From Salvia splendens (Eukaryota > Streptophyta > Magnoliopsida > Lamiales > Lamiaceae), in the NCBI RefSeq assembly GCF_004379255.2, contig NC_056052.1, positions 4,650,001 through 4,714,000 on the forward strand: a stretch of 64,000 nucleotides of DNA. The letters run 5' to 3'. Both the position numbers and the translations under genes were made by a program. Positions within the stretch are counted from its first letter, which is position 1. Each line of letters begins with the position of its first letter. This document shows, one piece after another, positions 23,120 to 35,907 of this stretch. Under the pieces are notes generated by a model, which was given only the letters and a program-made list of their open reading frames with translations, was not told the origin of the DNA and searched no databases.

Positions 23120-24225
23120 TGTAAAAATCATGGATTAAATATGCCCGGTCAATGGATTTTGACCAAATAATAAATGTGACGAGACATTTAATTTTGTGAA
23201 ATTAAATGACATAGCGTCGTTCTACATTTTACGTAGGTAAATGTAGTATATTCACTTTCTCAAATCCGATTTCCGGTGAGTGAGAAATAGTGGATTAAAG
23301 TTGGGCATAATTAGCTTTTAATTAAAGCTTAGAGTTGGAGCTTAGGGAATAATTAACTAAGTGTTAATTATCCCACATTGGAGGATTAACACATCTTTAA
23401 TGTGTATAAATTAAGTGACTTTATGTTACTTAATAATTATAGTGGACCAAGATGGGTGAAAGAGCCCACACGCGCGCACACGCGCGCGCCGCCGCCGCCG
23501 CCCGCCCGCCCGAGCCCGAGCCCGTGCCCGTGCCCGTGCTCGTGCTCGCGGTCGCGGGCCGCGGGCCCGGGCCCGAGCCCGATCTCGATCTCGATCTCGA
23601 TCTTGGATCTTGGCAATTGGTCTTTGGGCTTGGTGCTTGGCCCAAACTATTCTTTTTGGACCACCGCCGAGTCAACAATCCAAGTGGCTTGACACGTCGT
23701 CAAGCGAGGCACAGTCACGGGTGCCACGTGAGAAATCCACACGCTCCACACACGGATGGCACACTCCTGCCACACGTCTGTAACCGACGTCGGTTACGAA
23801 TTGCCATGATGACAGCCATCATGGCTGTTGACCCCCTGCAGTGGACTGAGCCTATAAATAGGCCAGCCATTCCATGCATCACTACACAATTCAAAAAGCA
23901 TTCTGCATCATAAGCTCTCTCCCTCTCCCTGCATAGTTTTTCTGTCGAAGCTCTGCCCTCTCCTCCATCCCGTTCGCCGGAGCTCTGCTGATTGCGGTGC
24001 TGCATCAGAAGAGACGTAGCCGTTTTACCTTTGGGGACGACACGCCAAACCGAGAGCACTACCGGGGCGTATCTCGTCTTGCGGGAAGAGGCCTCCTCGA
24101 CTCGGCTGTCATAGCATACTGGTTTAGTTGTTTCATTTTCGTTGTAACTTCAGTTCATTTTTGTATTCCTTCTTTTGGGTTGTATTACGCCCGGTTTTGT
24201 TATCTTGTAATCCCAGAATCCAACA
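23120..24225 (+). repeat. 5' LTR of the copia element (1106 bp)
   Basis: It starts TGTAAAAATCATGG and ends AGAATCCAACA. It contains GC-rich simple repeats at about 23465-23600 (CGCGCACACGCGCGCGCC, GAGCCC/GTGCCC/GTGCTC units, then GATCTC units). The bases just after it (ATCGCAAGACGAGATAAC) do not match the usual initiator-tRNA primer-binding site. Confidence 0.93.
23852..23860 (+). promoter_or_regulatory. TATA box in the 5' LTR
   Basis: CTATAAATA follows a promoter-like stretch with the palindrome GCCATGATGACAGCCATCAT. Transcription probably starts near 23885, which sets the U3/R boundary. The same box recurs in the 3' LTR at about 30088-30096. Confidence 0.7.
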
Positions 24226-24313
24226 ATCGCAAGACGAGATAACTTGCCTTTGAAGGAATTTGGACTTCTAAACTGAACTAAAACTTCCGAAACATTAACA
24301 CCTTTTGCTGGAG

Positions 24314-27300
24314 ATGTCGACGGAATCCAACACCGCTGCTGCCAACGCCACCGCCGCCATTCCCTCCACCATGGCGACCACTGGACCGGTCAACACTTCA
24401 TCGATTCCCTCGATGATGCCAACTCCCGGCTTCCCAGCCGCTTCATCCTCTGTCCCTTGGGTTTGGGACAACCCTTTCGGGGCGTCCACTGGTTCCACCT
24501 TTGGTGGTTCGGTTGGTTCCACTTTTAGTGGTTCCTTCGGGTCCTTTAACGGATCGAGTGCTGGGGCCTTCGGGTCTCACACGAATGCTGGGACCTTCGG
24601 GTCTCATGCGGGTGCTAGTCCCTTCGGGGCTGGTACGACCATGGCGGGCTCTATGCCCAACATGATTGGTGGGGGCTCTATGCCCAACCAAGTTGTTGGC
24701 TCCTTCGGGGGCAACGGAATTGGTTCCTTCCAAGGACCAACTGCGGCACCTTTGGCACCAAGAATGATGCCACCTGCCGAGAAACCACCAAAGTTTGGAG
24801 GATCTGACTTCAAGCGGTGGTATCAAAAGATGTTGTTCTACTTGACAACATTGGGCGTCGCCAACTTCCTCACGGAGAACGAGCCGCCCGCACCAAGCGA
24901 CCAAGAGACTAGGCTCGAAGTCATGGCAGATTATGAAGCTTGGAGGAAAGGAGATTACCTTTGTAAAAATTTCATTCTAAGTGCTTTAGATGATAGTTTG
25001 TACAATGTATACTCCAATGTAACCACATCTAAACAAATGTGGGAAAACCTAGAAAAGAAGTATAGCATAGATAATGCTGCAGGGACGGAACAAGTTGTAG
25101 CATCCAAGTTTATGGACTACAAAATGGTCGACTCTCGACCCGTCATGGAGCAAGTCCAAGAGCTCCAAATGATCATCCACTCATTAGTGGCTGAAGGGAT
25201 GACCTTGCCCGATAAATTCCTAAGGTGCACGATCATCGACAAGCTCCCTCCTAGTTGGAAGGACTTCAAGAGTTATCTCAAGCACAAGCGAAAGCAGATG
25301 ACCCTTGAAGACTTGATCGTGAAGTTGCGCATTGAGGCCGACGTGCGCAAAAGTGATCAAAAGGCTAAGGGCTTCACCCCAAATGAAGCCAAAGCCAATC
25401 TGTTGGAGCGGGGCGGTCCCTCCAACAAACGCCCTCGCCCAAACCGTCCAAACGACAAAGGGAAGGGAAAGCAGCCTTCAAAGAAGTTTGAAGGCGACTG
25501 CTACAAGTGTGGCAAACCAGGCCACTTTGCTAAAGGCTGCCGCAGCAAGAAGAGAAAGCCGGCTGCCCACGTCGTTGAGAAGGAGTTCAAGGACTGGGAT
25601 GAGAACGACCTCATTGCAGTGGTCACTGAAGAGGTTAACCTTGTTGATAACAAGGGAGGCTGGTACATCGACACCGGCGCTACTGCTCATGTTTGCTCCG
25701 ACAGGAGCAAGTTTGCCTCCTACACTGCTGTTGAAGGGAGGAAGATCAACATGGGGAATCAAGCATCGTCCGAAGTCCTCGGCGTTGGCAACGTGATTCT
25801 CATGATGACGTCTGGCCTAACTATCACTTTGAAGGATGTGCTGCATGTCCCGGACATCCGCAAGAACCTAGTGTCAGGATCAATACTAGTTAATAAAGGG
25901 TTTAAACTTGTATTTGAGTCCGATAGGTTTGTCTTGTATAAGTTTGGAAAATCCATCGGAAAAGGTTATGTAACCGATGGGCTTTTCAAGCTTAGTGTAG
26001 CAACTCGAAGTGTTGCAAAGCCATTGGCTAATAATAATAAAGCATCTACTTCCTCTTACTTGACTGAGTGTTCAAATTTGTGGCATAGTAGATTGGGACA
26101 TGTAAATTCAAAAGCCATTAAAAGATTAGTAAATTTAGATTTACTAAAGGCTAATGAATTGGATATCCAAGATAAATGTGAAATTTGTCTTGAAGCAAAA
26201 ATGACTAAGTTGCCGTTTCACTCGGTTGAACGAAGCACAAAACCCCTTGAATTAATTCACACGGATGTATGTGATTTAAAGATGTTGCAAACTAGAGGTG
26301 GTAAAAAGTACTTTATCACTTTCATAGATGATTGCACAAGATATTGCTACATTTATCTTTTAAGAAGCAAAGATGAAGCAATAGAGGCGTTCAAAAATTA
26401 TAAGAATGAAGTTGAGAATCAACTTGGTTGTAAAATCAAAATGATTCGAAGCGATAGAGGAGGCGAATATGTAGCCCCGTTTGAGGAGTTATGCAACGCA
26501 AGTGGTATAATTCATCAAACAACTGCTCCATATTCACCACAATCTAATGGTGTTGCAGAACGCAAGAATCGAACTCTAAAAGAGATGATGAATGCACTGC
26601 TACTCAGTTCAGGATTACCACATAACATGTGGGGGGAAGCTGTTTTGACAGCAAACTATATCTTGAATAAAATCCCTCTCAAAGGAAAAGATGTTACTCC
26701 TTATGAGTTGTGGAAGGGAAGAAAGCCATCCTACAAATACCTCAAAGTGTGGGGGTGTTTGGCAAAGGTGATGGTTCCTCCGCCCAAAGAAGTTACAATC
26801 GGACCTAAGACGGTTGATTGCATCTTCATTGGATATGCACTTAACAGTAGTGCATATCGATTTGTTGTTCACAAGTCTGAAATATCGACCATCACAGTAG
26901 GAACAACAATTGAGTCGAGGAATGCTGTATTTCTCGAAAATACCTTTCCTTGCAAAGATAAGGAAAAGGTATCAACCAATTCTGAGACAAGAATTGAAGA
27001 AGCCACTAGTTCTAAACAAGTGGAAGAAGAAGCCACTAGTTCTAAATCAACAGATGCGGAACCTGAATCGCGCAAGCGTGCAAGGCCCGATCCAAAAGAT
27101 ACAGTACTAAGACGTGGTAATAGAGTCAGAACACCAAAAACTTTTGGTCCTGACTACATTGCTTTCATGTTGGATGAAGAACCAACATCGATAAAAGTAG
27201 CCTTTGCTGGCCCAGACGGGCTGCATTGGAGAGAAGCTGTTCAAAGCGAAATTGATTCAATTTTGCTAAACCACACATGGGTGTTGGTTGATTTGCCCGA

Positions 27301-28720
27301 AGGTGCTAAACCTTTAGGATGCAAATGGGTTCTTAAAAGAAAGTTTAAGGCCGATGGAACAGTTGATAAGTATAAAGCCCGATTAGTAGTAAAGGGTTTT
27401 AAACAAAAAGAAGGACATGACTTCTTCGATACCTATTCACCTGTAACAAGGATTACATCTATACGAGTGCTTCTCGCTATTGCTGCATTGCACAATCTTG
27501 AGATTCATCAAATGGATGTAAAGACCGCGTTTCTAAATGGTGAACTAGAAGATGAAATCTATATGGAACAACCCGAAGGGTTTGTAGTACCTGGACAAGA
27601 GAAAAAGGTATGCAAGCTCGTGAAATCCCTATATGGATTGAAACAAGCGCCATTGCAATGGCACTTGAAGTTTGATAATGTGATGTTATCAAATGGGTTT
27701 AAAATCAACGAGTGCGACAAATGTGTCTACATCAAGAGCACTAATAACGGTCATGTTATAGTGTGTCTCTACGTTGATGATATGTTAATCTTGGGTAGCA
27801 ACACTCAAGTAATTAACGATACAAAGGCCATGTTAAAGAGAAACTTTGACATGAAAGACATGGGTCTAGCCGATGTAATTCTTGGAATGAAGATTCTAAG
27901 AACGAATGATGGAATCATCTTAACACAATCACATTATGTTGAGAAGATATTGAATAAATTCAAAGCCTATGATGGCGCGCCGGTTAAGACTCCAATTGAA
28001 CTCGACGTTCACTTGAGCAAAAACAAAGGCGAGCCCGTTGCACAAGAAGAGTATGCACGGGTCATCGGGTGCATTATGTACTTGACTAATTGCACTCGAC
28101 CTGACATTGCTTGTGCCGTGAACAAGTTAAGTCGTTACACGAGCAATCCAAGCAAAGAGCATTGGAGAGCTCTTGTGAGGGTTTTGAGATATTTAAAACA
28201 CACTCAAAATCTTGGGCTACACTTCTCGAGATACCCCCCGGTACTTGAAGGGTACTGTGATGCCAATTGGATATCCGATAGTAGAGACTCACTTTCAACA
28301 AGTGGATATGTCTTCACTATTGGGGGTGGTGCTGTATCGTGGAAATCCACAAAACAGACATGTATAGCCCGATCAACAATGGAATCGGAGTTCATTGCCT
28401 TGGATAAGGCTGGTGAGGAAGCCGTGTGGCTTAAGAACTTCCTTGAAGACATTCCATGTTGGTCTAAGCCAGTGTCACCAGTGCTGATTCACTGCGATAG
28501 CCAAGCGGCCATTGGAAGGGCAAACAATGGTTTCTATAACGGTAAGTCTCGACATATACGTCGACGACATAACACCGTGAGACATTTGATCACAACAGGG
28601 GTGATTACAATTGACTATGTGAAGTCAATAGATAATCTAGCGGATCCGCTAACCAAAGGGTTAAACCGTGATCAAATGAATAAGTTGCTAGAGGGAATGG
28701 GTTTGAAATCCACAAACTAA
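24314..28720 (+). CDS. Ty1/copia gag-pol polyprotein, uninterrupted
   Basis: One open frame of 1468 codons from ATG 24314. The N-terminal about 130 residues are low-complexity Gly/Ser/Phe/Thr (repeats of FGS-like units). A copia-type gag follows, with a zinc knuckle [14 protein letters not shown] at about residue 396. The protease motif is [11 protein letters not shown] at about 451. The pre-integrase motif LWHSRLGHV is at about 588. The integrase core has [15 protein letters not shown] and KNRTLKE at about 650-760. The reverse transcriptase has [11 protein letters not shown] at about 1004 and the catalytic YVDDM at about 1153. RNase H has YCDANW at about 1313 and DSQAAIG at about 1394. All catalytic motifs are intact, so the element may be autonomous. 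The lineage within copia was not assigned. No separate gag stop is present, so gag/pol ratio control is not visible. Confidence 0.95.
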   Translation: MSTESNTAAANATAAIPSTMATTGPVNTSSIPSMMPTPGFPAASSSVPWVWDNPFGASTGSTFGGSVGSTFSGSFGSFNGSSAGAFGSHTNAGTFGSHAGASPFGAGTTMAGSMPNMIGGGSMPNQVVGSFGGNGIGSFQGPTAAPLAPRMMPPAEKPPKFGGSDFKRWYQKMLFYLTTLGVANFLTENEPPAPSDQETRLEVMADYEAWRKGDYLCKNFILSALDDSLYNVYSNVTTSKQMWENLEKKYSIDNAAGTEQVVASKFMDYKMVDSRPVMEQVQELQMIIHSLVAEGMTLPDKFLRCTIIDKLPPSWKDFKSYLKHKRKQMTLEDLIVKLRIEADVRKSDQKAKGFTPNEAKANLLERGGPSNKRPRPNRPNDKGKGKQPSKKFEGDCYKCGKPGHFAKGCRSKKRKPAAHVVEKEFKDWDENDLIAVVTEEVNLVDNKGGWYIDTGATAHVCSDRSKFASYTAVEGRKINMGNQASSEVLGVGNVILMMTSGLTITLKDVLHVPDIRKNLVSGSILVNKGFKLVFESDRFVLYKFGKSIGKGYVTDGLFKLSVATRSVAKPLANNNKASTSSYLTECSNLWHSRLGHVNSKAIKRLVNLDLLKANELDIQDKCEICLEAKMTKLPFHSVERSTKPLELIHTDVCDLKMLQTRGGKKYFITFIDDCTRYCYIYLLRSKDEAIEAFKNYKNEVENQLGCKIKMIRSDRGGEYVAPFEELCNASGIIHQTTAPYSPQSNGVAERKNRTLKEMMNALLLSSGLPHNMWGEAVLTANYILNKIPLKGKDVTPYELWKGRKPSYKYLKVWGCLAKVMVPPPKEVTIGPKTVDCIFIGYALNSSAYRFVVHKSEISTITVGTTIESRNAVFLENTFPCKDKEKVSTNSETRIEEATSSKQVEEEATSSKSTDAEPESRKRARPDPKDTVLRRGNRVRTPKTFGPDYIAFMLDEEPTSIKVAFAGPDGLHWREAVQSEIDSILLNHTWVLVDLPEGAKPLGCKWVLKRKFKADGTVDKYKARLVVKGFKQKEGHDFFDTYSPVTRITSIRVLLAIAALHNLEIHQMDVKTAFLNGELEDEIYMEQPEGFVVPGQEKKVCKLVKSLYGLKQAPLQWHLKFDNVMLSNGFKINECDKCVYIKSTNNGHVIVCLYVDDMLILGSNTQVINDTKAMLKRNFDMKDMGLADVILGMKILRTNDGIILTQSHYVEKILNKFKAYDGAPVKTPIELDVHLSKNKGEPVAQEEYARVIGCIMYLTNCTRPDIACAVNKLSRYTSNPSKEHWRALVRVLRYLKHTQNLGLHFSRYPPVLEGYCDANWISDSRDSLSTSGYVFTIGGGAVSWKSTKQTCIARSTMESEFIALDKAGEEAVWLKNFLEDIPCWSKPVSPVLIHCDSQAAIGRANNGFYNGKSRHIRRRHNTVRHLITTGVITIDYVKSIDNLADPLTKGLNRDQMNKLLEGMGLKSTN

Positions 28721-29286
28721 AGAATTGTCATAGTGGTAACCCAACCATGATGACTGGAGATCCCAAGAACTTGGTTCAAAGGGACAACTAAGCTATGAGA
28801 GTTCATGGAAAAACACTCAAACTATATCTATTCCCTAGAGAGCAATAGAGTGTTGGAGAACTTGCCTCGTGGTAAAGGCTAAGTCTATGACTTTTAATGG
28901 TTCTTAAGGATCTCAAAGAGATGGAATTCTCAAAGAGACCAAGTATGGCAAGGTACTTGACTAAGAATCACCTATGTAAGTGCGAAGTGTGGTCGCTTCA
29001 TAAAAAACGCACTTATGAATCCAAAGTGGTGTCCAAGACCGCAATGGACACAAAACGTGAGAACGGATGAGGTTGAGGTGTTTAAGTGTTAACACCATTG
29101 TCTCGGTGCACGCCGTGGGGGATTAGTTCAAAGCATCGCGCTACTAAGCCGCCTGTGTATCCGATGGTGTCGACTATGGAGGGTTCAAAGTCAACAACTA
29201 CCTATCCTTATGCTTATATACCTCTCGAGGGTTGAGCTTGTGTCTGCATGCATATGCATTTGGCTATTTCCACTCATGTGGGGGAT
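28721..29286 (+). other. Untranslated 3' region of the copia element with polypurine tract
   Basis: A non-coding stretch of 566 bases between the pol stop and the 3' LTR. It ends with the polypurine tract GTGGGGGAT immediately before TGTAAAA. Confidence 0.7.
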
Positions 29287-30460
29287 TGTAAAAATCATGG
29301 ATTAAATATGCCCGGTCAATGGATTTTGACCAAATAATAAATGTGACGAGACATTTAATTTTGTGAAATTAAATGACATAGCGTCGTTCTACATTTTACG
29401 TAGGTAAATGTAGTATATTCACTTTCTCAAATCCAATTTCCGGTGAGTGAGAAATAGTGGATTAAAGTTGGGCATAATTAGCTTTTAATTAAAGCTTAGA
29501 GTTGGAGCTTAGGGAATAATTAACTAAGTGTTAATTATCCCACATTGGAGGATTAACACATCTTTAATGTGTATAAATTAAGTGACTTTATGTTACTTAA
29601 TAATTATAGTGGACCAAGATGGGTGAAAGAGCCCACACGCGCGCACACGCGCGCGCCGCCGCCGCCGCCCGCCCGTCCGAGCCCGAGCCCGTGCCCGTGC
29701 CCGTGCACGTGCTCGTGCTCGTGCTCGCGGTCGCGGGCCGCGGGCCTCGGGCCTCGGGCCCGAGCCCGATCTCGATCTCGATCTCGATCTCGATCTCGAT
29801 CTCGATCTCGATCTTGATCTTGATCTTGATCTTGGACTTGGATCTTGGCAATTGGTCTTTGGGCTTGGTGCTTGGCCCAAACTATTCTTTTTGGACCACC
29901 GCCGAGTCAGCAATCCATGTGGCTTGACACGTCGTCAAGCGAGGCACAGTCACGGGTGCCACGTGAGAAATCCACACGCTCCACACACGGATGGCACACT
30001 CCTGCCACACGTCTGTAACCGACGTCGGTTACGAATTGCCATGATGACAGCCATCATGGCTGTTGACCCCCTGCAGTGGACTGAACCTATAAATAGGCCA
30101 GCCATTCCATGCATCACTACACAATTCAAAAAGCATTCTGCATCATAAGCTCTCTCTCTCTCCCTGCATAGTTTTTCTGTCGAAGCTCTGCCCTCTCCTC
30201 CATCCCGTTCGCCGTAGCTCTGCTGATTGCGGTGCTGCATCAGAAGAGACGTAGCCGTTTTACCTTTGGGGATGACACGCCAAACCGAGAGCACTACCGG
30301 GGCGTATCTCGTCTTGCGGGAAGAGGCCTCCTCGACTCGGCTGTCATAGCATACTGGTTTAGTTGTTTCATTTTCGTTGTAACTTCAGTTCATTTTTGTA
30401 TTCCTTCTTTTGGGTTGTATTACGCCCGGTTTTGTTATCTTGTAATCCCAGAAACCAACA
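29287..30460 (+). repeat. 3' LTR of the copia element (1174 bp)
   Basis: Nearly identical to the 5' LTR outside simple repeats, with about eight or nine substitutions by eye. It is 68 bp longer because the GATCTC/GATCTT and GTGCTC tracts are expanded. It ends AGAAACCAACA. Confidence 0.93.
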
Positions 30461-33400
30461 ATCATCATCATACACAAGCTTGTCCCTAACAGACAATTGT
30501 GCAACAAGTGACTCAACTTTATTGGAAACTATTAATGAGTTCCTCAACAGATTTTAGAGCAATTTACTCATTAGTATTGTATGTTGTCATAAGCCAATAA
30601 TAAATCATTCTTTCATCTTGATTAAGCTTGTTTGACACCTTCACTGCTCGTTCATAGTATGGGGAACGCATTGCATTACTTAACTTCATCTCAGCTCTTC
30701 CTCTCACTTTCAGCTTCCAATTCTCCACATCATCTTTCGGCTACCCACGTAAGTATAAGACAATGTAGGTTTGGTCAGTCATCTCAGAGAACATATAAAG
30801 CCATAAATGCGTCATGACTAGCAGCACAACAACTCATTATATGTCACTTACACTGTCAGTACCATAGATGCCTAATTCGTTGCCCATTTTAGGTTTCGTT
30901 TTCTTTGAAAAAGGCGTCACAAAATTGGCTTCGTTGTCCTCAAAATCCATGGGTGCATCAACTGGATTTTTCACCTCAGGTTCAACTAGTATTGGTTTAC
31001 CCTAAACAAAATTTATAATCTGATCATTTCACACACTTAACATAAAAAATCAAGAGGATAAGTTGTAATATCATTTCAGTACTTACCTCATCAATTATTG
31101 TGCTCACTATCTGGTTCCCAGACCTAGTCCCTGAGTTGTTCACCATAGAAGCCAAACATACTACATCATCATCATCATCATCACCACATTCCATGTAAGC
31201 TTCTATAGCTGATTTTACAATTTCGTCGACATTGATAGCATCCTCCTAGTACTTATTTCATGTTAAATTCAGCCCAAAATCACATCCCCAGAAAAATAAC
31301 AAAAAACAACACTTTTGCTAGAAGATTTTACAGTACACAAAATGTACCTTCGTTCCAACCCCAGCTCTTGCTGAACAGCCAATACTTAAAAATGACTTTG
31401 TATCATCCGGGCTTTTATTCATTCCAATAGCGTCATGATCGATGATATTAGCTTCTTTATCAGTATCGTGTGCTTGGTACATTCCAATATTATTTCCAGT
31501 CTGATCCTGTGATGACATCATATTTTGCTAGTAAAAAAATCTGACACGCATCTTACATCATATTAGAACATCAAATATGTCTTGACGATAGTGTTTTCCA
31601 AAACATAATATTAACAGGTATAAAAGGTCATACAACAACATCGTTTAGGTCATAATATTACCAGACATAATACTAACATACATTAAAGGTCATACAAAAG
31701 CATCGTTTAGGACATAATATTACCAGACATAATACTAACAGACATTAAAGGTCATACAACAACATCGTTTAGGACATAATATTACCAGACATAATACTAA
31801 CAGACATTAAAGGTCATACAACAACATCGTTTAGGTCATAATATTACTAGCCATAATACTAACAGACATTAAAGGTCATACAACAGCATCGTTTAGGTTA
31901 TAATATTACCAGAAATACTACTAACAGACATTAAAGGTCATACAACAGCATCGTTTAGATCATAATATTACCAGACATACTACTAACAGACATTAAAGGT
32001 CATACAACAACATCGTTTAGGCCATGTTTTCCAAAACTAAGTCTATTACCCTAACCAAAAATAGAAACACATCAACAACGACATATAATAGCAACATATA
32101 AGTAAAATTATAATAGCAACTTACATTACTTCCTCCAAAGGAGAACCCAATGTCAAATGTTGGCCCAACCTCGGCCAGCTTCTTCAGTATATTGGTAACC
32201 TTCAACATATTCTCCACGGCAACGAGAATTTCTGGAGTGTCTAGTTCCTCTTCAGCCAATGCTTGTGTCAAATTTGCAAAGGTGTGCTCGTCTTCATTGC
32301 CCTTTTTGGGAACCACACCCAGCATCTTGTAGGCAGTGGTTGCTGCAATACAAAAAGATTCAATATTTTCACTTAATGCAGCAACATCGTTTATCCTGTT
32401 GAGAAGATTTTGAATCCCCTTAGTTGCCTCCTCTTCCGTCTCAGCCAATGCCACCATTGCCTTTGATAAAGGGTTCTCAACCGATTTGTTCTCAACTTCA
32501 AAAACTACAATTTTAGTGGGTCGTGGCAACTTTTCTGGATCTCCTCTTTCAATCACACTTCCCCGCCCAATACACCCAGTTTGGACCTCCATCTTCTGTC
32601 TTAAGCGTAGCAGCTCACTGGTTCACCCTGACACAGTTGGGAAGACTCTAGACACTAGGAGTGTCTGGTGGAACACACGGTCGACATAGAAAGCCTGCAT
32701 TCATTGAACAATATGGTATTAGTTTGAAGATATTTACATTTTTTCATAAGTTAAGACTATACTCACTACTCAGAAAGCTGCTGGTCCACTGAAAGGATTT
32801 TTCTTGTTCCTGCTCCAGTTTTGGTGACCTACAACCAGTGAGTCGAGTGTATAGGCACACCAATTATAGTCCTTGACAATAGATATGTCATCGTAAATAT
32901 GCGCTATCTGAGTTCTGCAGCGACCATCCCCACAAGGACCAATCAGTACGGTGTCAACTATCAGGACAAACAACTTTCTAAACCATTGACCCCCTGATTT
33001 ATCCGTATGCATCTCGGTGATCAAGTCATCTGGAAGCATTTGCGTCCTTTCTTTGCACACTCTACGTGCTACTTCATCCATAAAGGGCTGCTTAGTCTGC
33101 CTAGGTACCCTTCTAATTACGGTCCCGCCTATAGGCAGTCCTAATGTGACATATACATCTTCTGGGAACATTTGTAAAGGCTGACTGCAGAGTGCGAGTG
33201 TACATGTGACATTATTGAATGCCAAAAGAAGATCGTACGCCATTTTTCCGGGAATTTCAGTTATACCAAAATGTATTAGCTGCCCAAAGCCCATTTCATC
33301 TACTGCTGCACGTTGTCGCTCGTTTAACGACTGCATCACCTTTATAATGTAAGTAGGACTAATCTTCAACTTCATTGTTTCAAACTCCTTTTTCTTTTTA

Positions 33401-35365
33401 CACTTTTTGACTTCTGCTCCAACTACATTCTCACTTGTATCTTTATGGACAACAACCTTTCCTTTACCTCTTTTTTCACTGATCTTGCTCATTGGGCTAG
33501 CAGTTCGATCTAGAACATCTTCACGTAGACGCTTTGTACCTTTTTATAATACAATAATCATTGACTTTAGTTGTTGTTATAATATTGGAATATGTCAAAA
33601 GTAAATCATTGCTATATCATACCTGACACACCAGAGGACCCCTTCTCGGAAGCTTCACCGCCAACCATATCTCTATCTATTTTCTCACCAACAACATCTA
33701 CAAAAAAAGTGGTCCAACAAAGAAACGACAACCATCATTGAGACTAGTGAAGTATGTCAATTAGTATCAACATATAGGTCAAACTAGATTTATATGTCGC
33801 CAAAATACCTTTTGTGATGGTCTGTTCAACCATCTCTCTGCCGGAAACTTGTTCTAAAGACACATTTTTTATTGTTAACTTATTTTTTCCCAACCTACAT
33901 AAATTTAAAGTATACAAAAAAGTTTAATTACGTCATAGATAGATCATTCTTATACCATACCCGACATACAAGAGGACCCCTTGTTATTGCTGTTCTTGAC
34001 AGTTGTATCTTCAACGGTTTGTTTACCACAAACATCTACAAATCAACATAAACCAACAGAAAAAAATTTCAAACTATATTGCTTCAAATGTATACAAATT
34101 CAGTAAATTATTTTTCATGCTAAAAACCTAAATACCTTCTTTGTTCGCAATCTTGTTTGATTCAGGGATGCTATCAGAACTATTCTTTTCGTGCTCAACA
34201 CCACTACCTTTAGTTTTCTTGGCACTTGCTTCCTTGTCCACATCTGAAAAACACAGATTTTTAGACGTGATTCAGGTGTTTTCAGGAACTAACTCATATA
34301 ACTCCTCATCTATTACCTTTGCATCCAACTGTACCACCGGATAGTTTTGATGTCTTTGTTGCTTCTGCCTGTTTACTTATTGAAATTGTGCATGCAACGC
34401 ATTCAATGACAGTGGCTTCTTCACATTTTGTATTGTACACTTGCTCCTAGTATCTACACCTTCCAATGCTAGAACCTTTCCAGAAAACTCCTTCACAGCT
34501 TTCCCTGACAGCACATAATCGTCAAAAAAATCATTTTTGAGCATAATCAACACATTGGACTAACAAATCATTTATAGTATAGCCAGGTTTACAGCAGCAG
34601 AATTATGTTTGGAAATAAACATGCCATATAGCATTGCAGTTTATGTAAAGTACTACATATATTTTCTTCGAGTACCGCCCTTCATAAATTAAGCTTTCTT
34701 ATTTCGCCATTTTTCCTAATCTGGTAGTTAGAAAACTCAAATTAAAGGAATAATAGATCGCTAAACCAATTAAAAAATTAATTCTTTGCAACAATTGATT
34801 TAGGAAATATATCAACTTGTTGTATAAACCAGACAACAACAACATAAACTATTACATAAACACCTAGATATGTCATTCAGACACAAGAAACAGATCATGT
34901 TACAGACAATAAGAAAATCAGAGTATGTATAGAAACATCTTGATAGGTTAAAACAAAACTAAAGAGCAAATATAGTGGAGAATAAAAGGTAACTGCTACA
35001 CAATCAGTTGGATTAGATGAGTCATGTGTCATGGTTAAATGCCACACATGTCATTCGATGGGACCTTTTATGTCAGCATAATTTAATAAGACTCAAACAA
35101 ATGCCCTATTTGTAAACCATCTAATTTTGATCGTATACTAGCATATTGGTTTTTTCTTGATGGACTACAGTTCAACTAGCAAATACAGTTGCATACTAAG
35201 CTGCCAATTATGTCATTGCAGAGCACAGTATTAATTAAGAATGTTATACCTTTGTCCTTGTTCAGATTGTCAGCAGATGCATTAACCTCCGTTGTTGACG
35301 AGTTAGGTTTGATAACATTGCATCCCTCAACATTGCTCTTTAAAGGTGGCTTTCGATGCATAACA
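30461..35365 (-). pseudogene. 5' part of the Ulp1-like MULE-associated gene, many short exons
   Basis: On the minus strand, small exons with GT borders begin near 35365 (AVMHRKPPLKSNVEGCNVIK) and continue at about 34240-34140, 34030-33960, 33850-33810 and 33700-33630. They encode Lys/Ser-rich linkers in which a GSSxxSG-like motif recurs. The largest exon (about 33540-32770) encodes a conserved domain (NERQRAAVDEMGFGQLIHFG, MFPEDVYVTLGLPIGG) seen in plant transposon-linked 'DUF1985/plant mobile domain'-type proteins. A coiled-coil-like segment follows (32592-32120, ENPLSKAMVALAETEEEATK), then acidic linkers at 31521-31318, about 31250-31085 and about 31007-30845. The last piece includes MRSPYYERAV and enters the Ulp1 domain at the copia insertion. 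Exact exon ends are uncertain. No TIRs were found beyond it. Confidence 0.65.
31592..32036. repeat. Minisatellite, 62-bp unit x 7, in an intron of the Ulp1-like gene
   Basis: Seven direct copies of a unit containing ACATTAAAGGTCATACAACA and CATCGTTTAGG, spaced 62 bases apart, span about 31613-32020. TGTTTTCCAAAAC stands at both edges (about 31593 and 32025). Confidence 0.9.
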
Positions 35366-35379
35366 GCTTTGAACAATAA

Positions 35380-35904
35380 TAATAATTAAAAAAAATTAGG
35401 GGATGCTCTGTCTTATCATCACTCCACAGTATAATTCAACATGATTTACGCAGAAAGTATTTCTTCTCATTTGTATGTAATTTGTAATGTTCTATTTTAA
35501 CAACACTCGCTTCCTCCAAACAACTAATGACCCACAATTTCAAACAATTTCACACTTCCAACAATTCAATAGCATCATGACTGGTTTGTATCCGCACTGG
35601 TTTTAGAGTAGATTTACTGATTAATAGGGAGTAACATTTATTGAAAATGATTTTGAATGAATTGTTTGGAGTTTGGTGTAAAAGATAATGACTGGCTTTA
35701 GAGTTGCTTGTTTCCATTTGCAACAAATTAAGCAAGGTAAAATTATATGGAGTATTAGCAAATTCATTCATGACTACTTGAATTAAAAACAATTAACTCC
35801 ATGTTAACCGATTATTACTCCACTATCTCTATAATATAAGATCATTCACTACTATCTAGGTAATACAAGATCATTTACTTGAGTGTGTCAAATGCAAATG
35901 TGAA
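35380..35904. other. Intergenic, nothing recognised
   Basis: AT-rich sequence between the presumed start of the Ulp1-like gene and the Harbinger element. I looked here for a MULE terminal repeat matching the 15.7-18.0 kb region and did not find one. Confidence 0.4.
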
Positions 35905-35907
35905 TTA

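Larger units (their letters stand above)
23120..30460 (+). mobile_element. Full-length Ty1/copia retrotransposon, apparently young
   Basis: Two LTRs (23120-24225 and 29287-30460), both TGTAAAAATC...CCAACA, bracket one long pol frame. The 5-bp duplication ATCAT flanks it at 23115-23119 and 30461-30465. The protein order is protease, integrase, RT, RNase H, which defines Ty1/copia. It sits in an exon of the minus-strand Ulp1-like gene. Reading frame (…SVRDKLVYDDV|VEVRIIEF…) resumes on either side, so the gene was cut by this insertion. Confidence 0.95.

Noticed and set aside
23402..23913. Arg/Ser/Pro-rich and Ala-rich frames in the LTRs (also at 29569-29927)
   Set aside because: They come from GAGCCC, GTGCTC and GATCTC simple repeats in the LTR and change length with the repeat number.
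31592..32036. Regularly spaced repeats that could suggest a CRISPR-like array
   Set aside because: Whole 62-bp units are repeated with no unique spacers. This is a plant intronic minisatellite.
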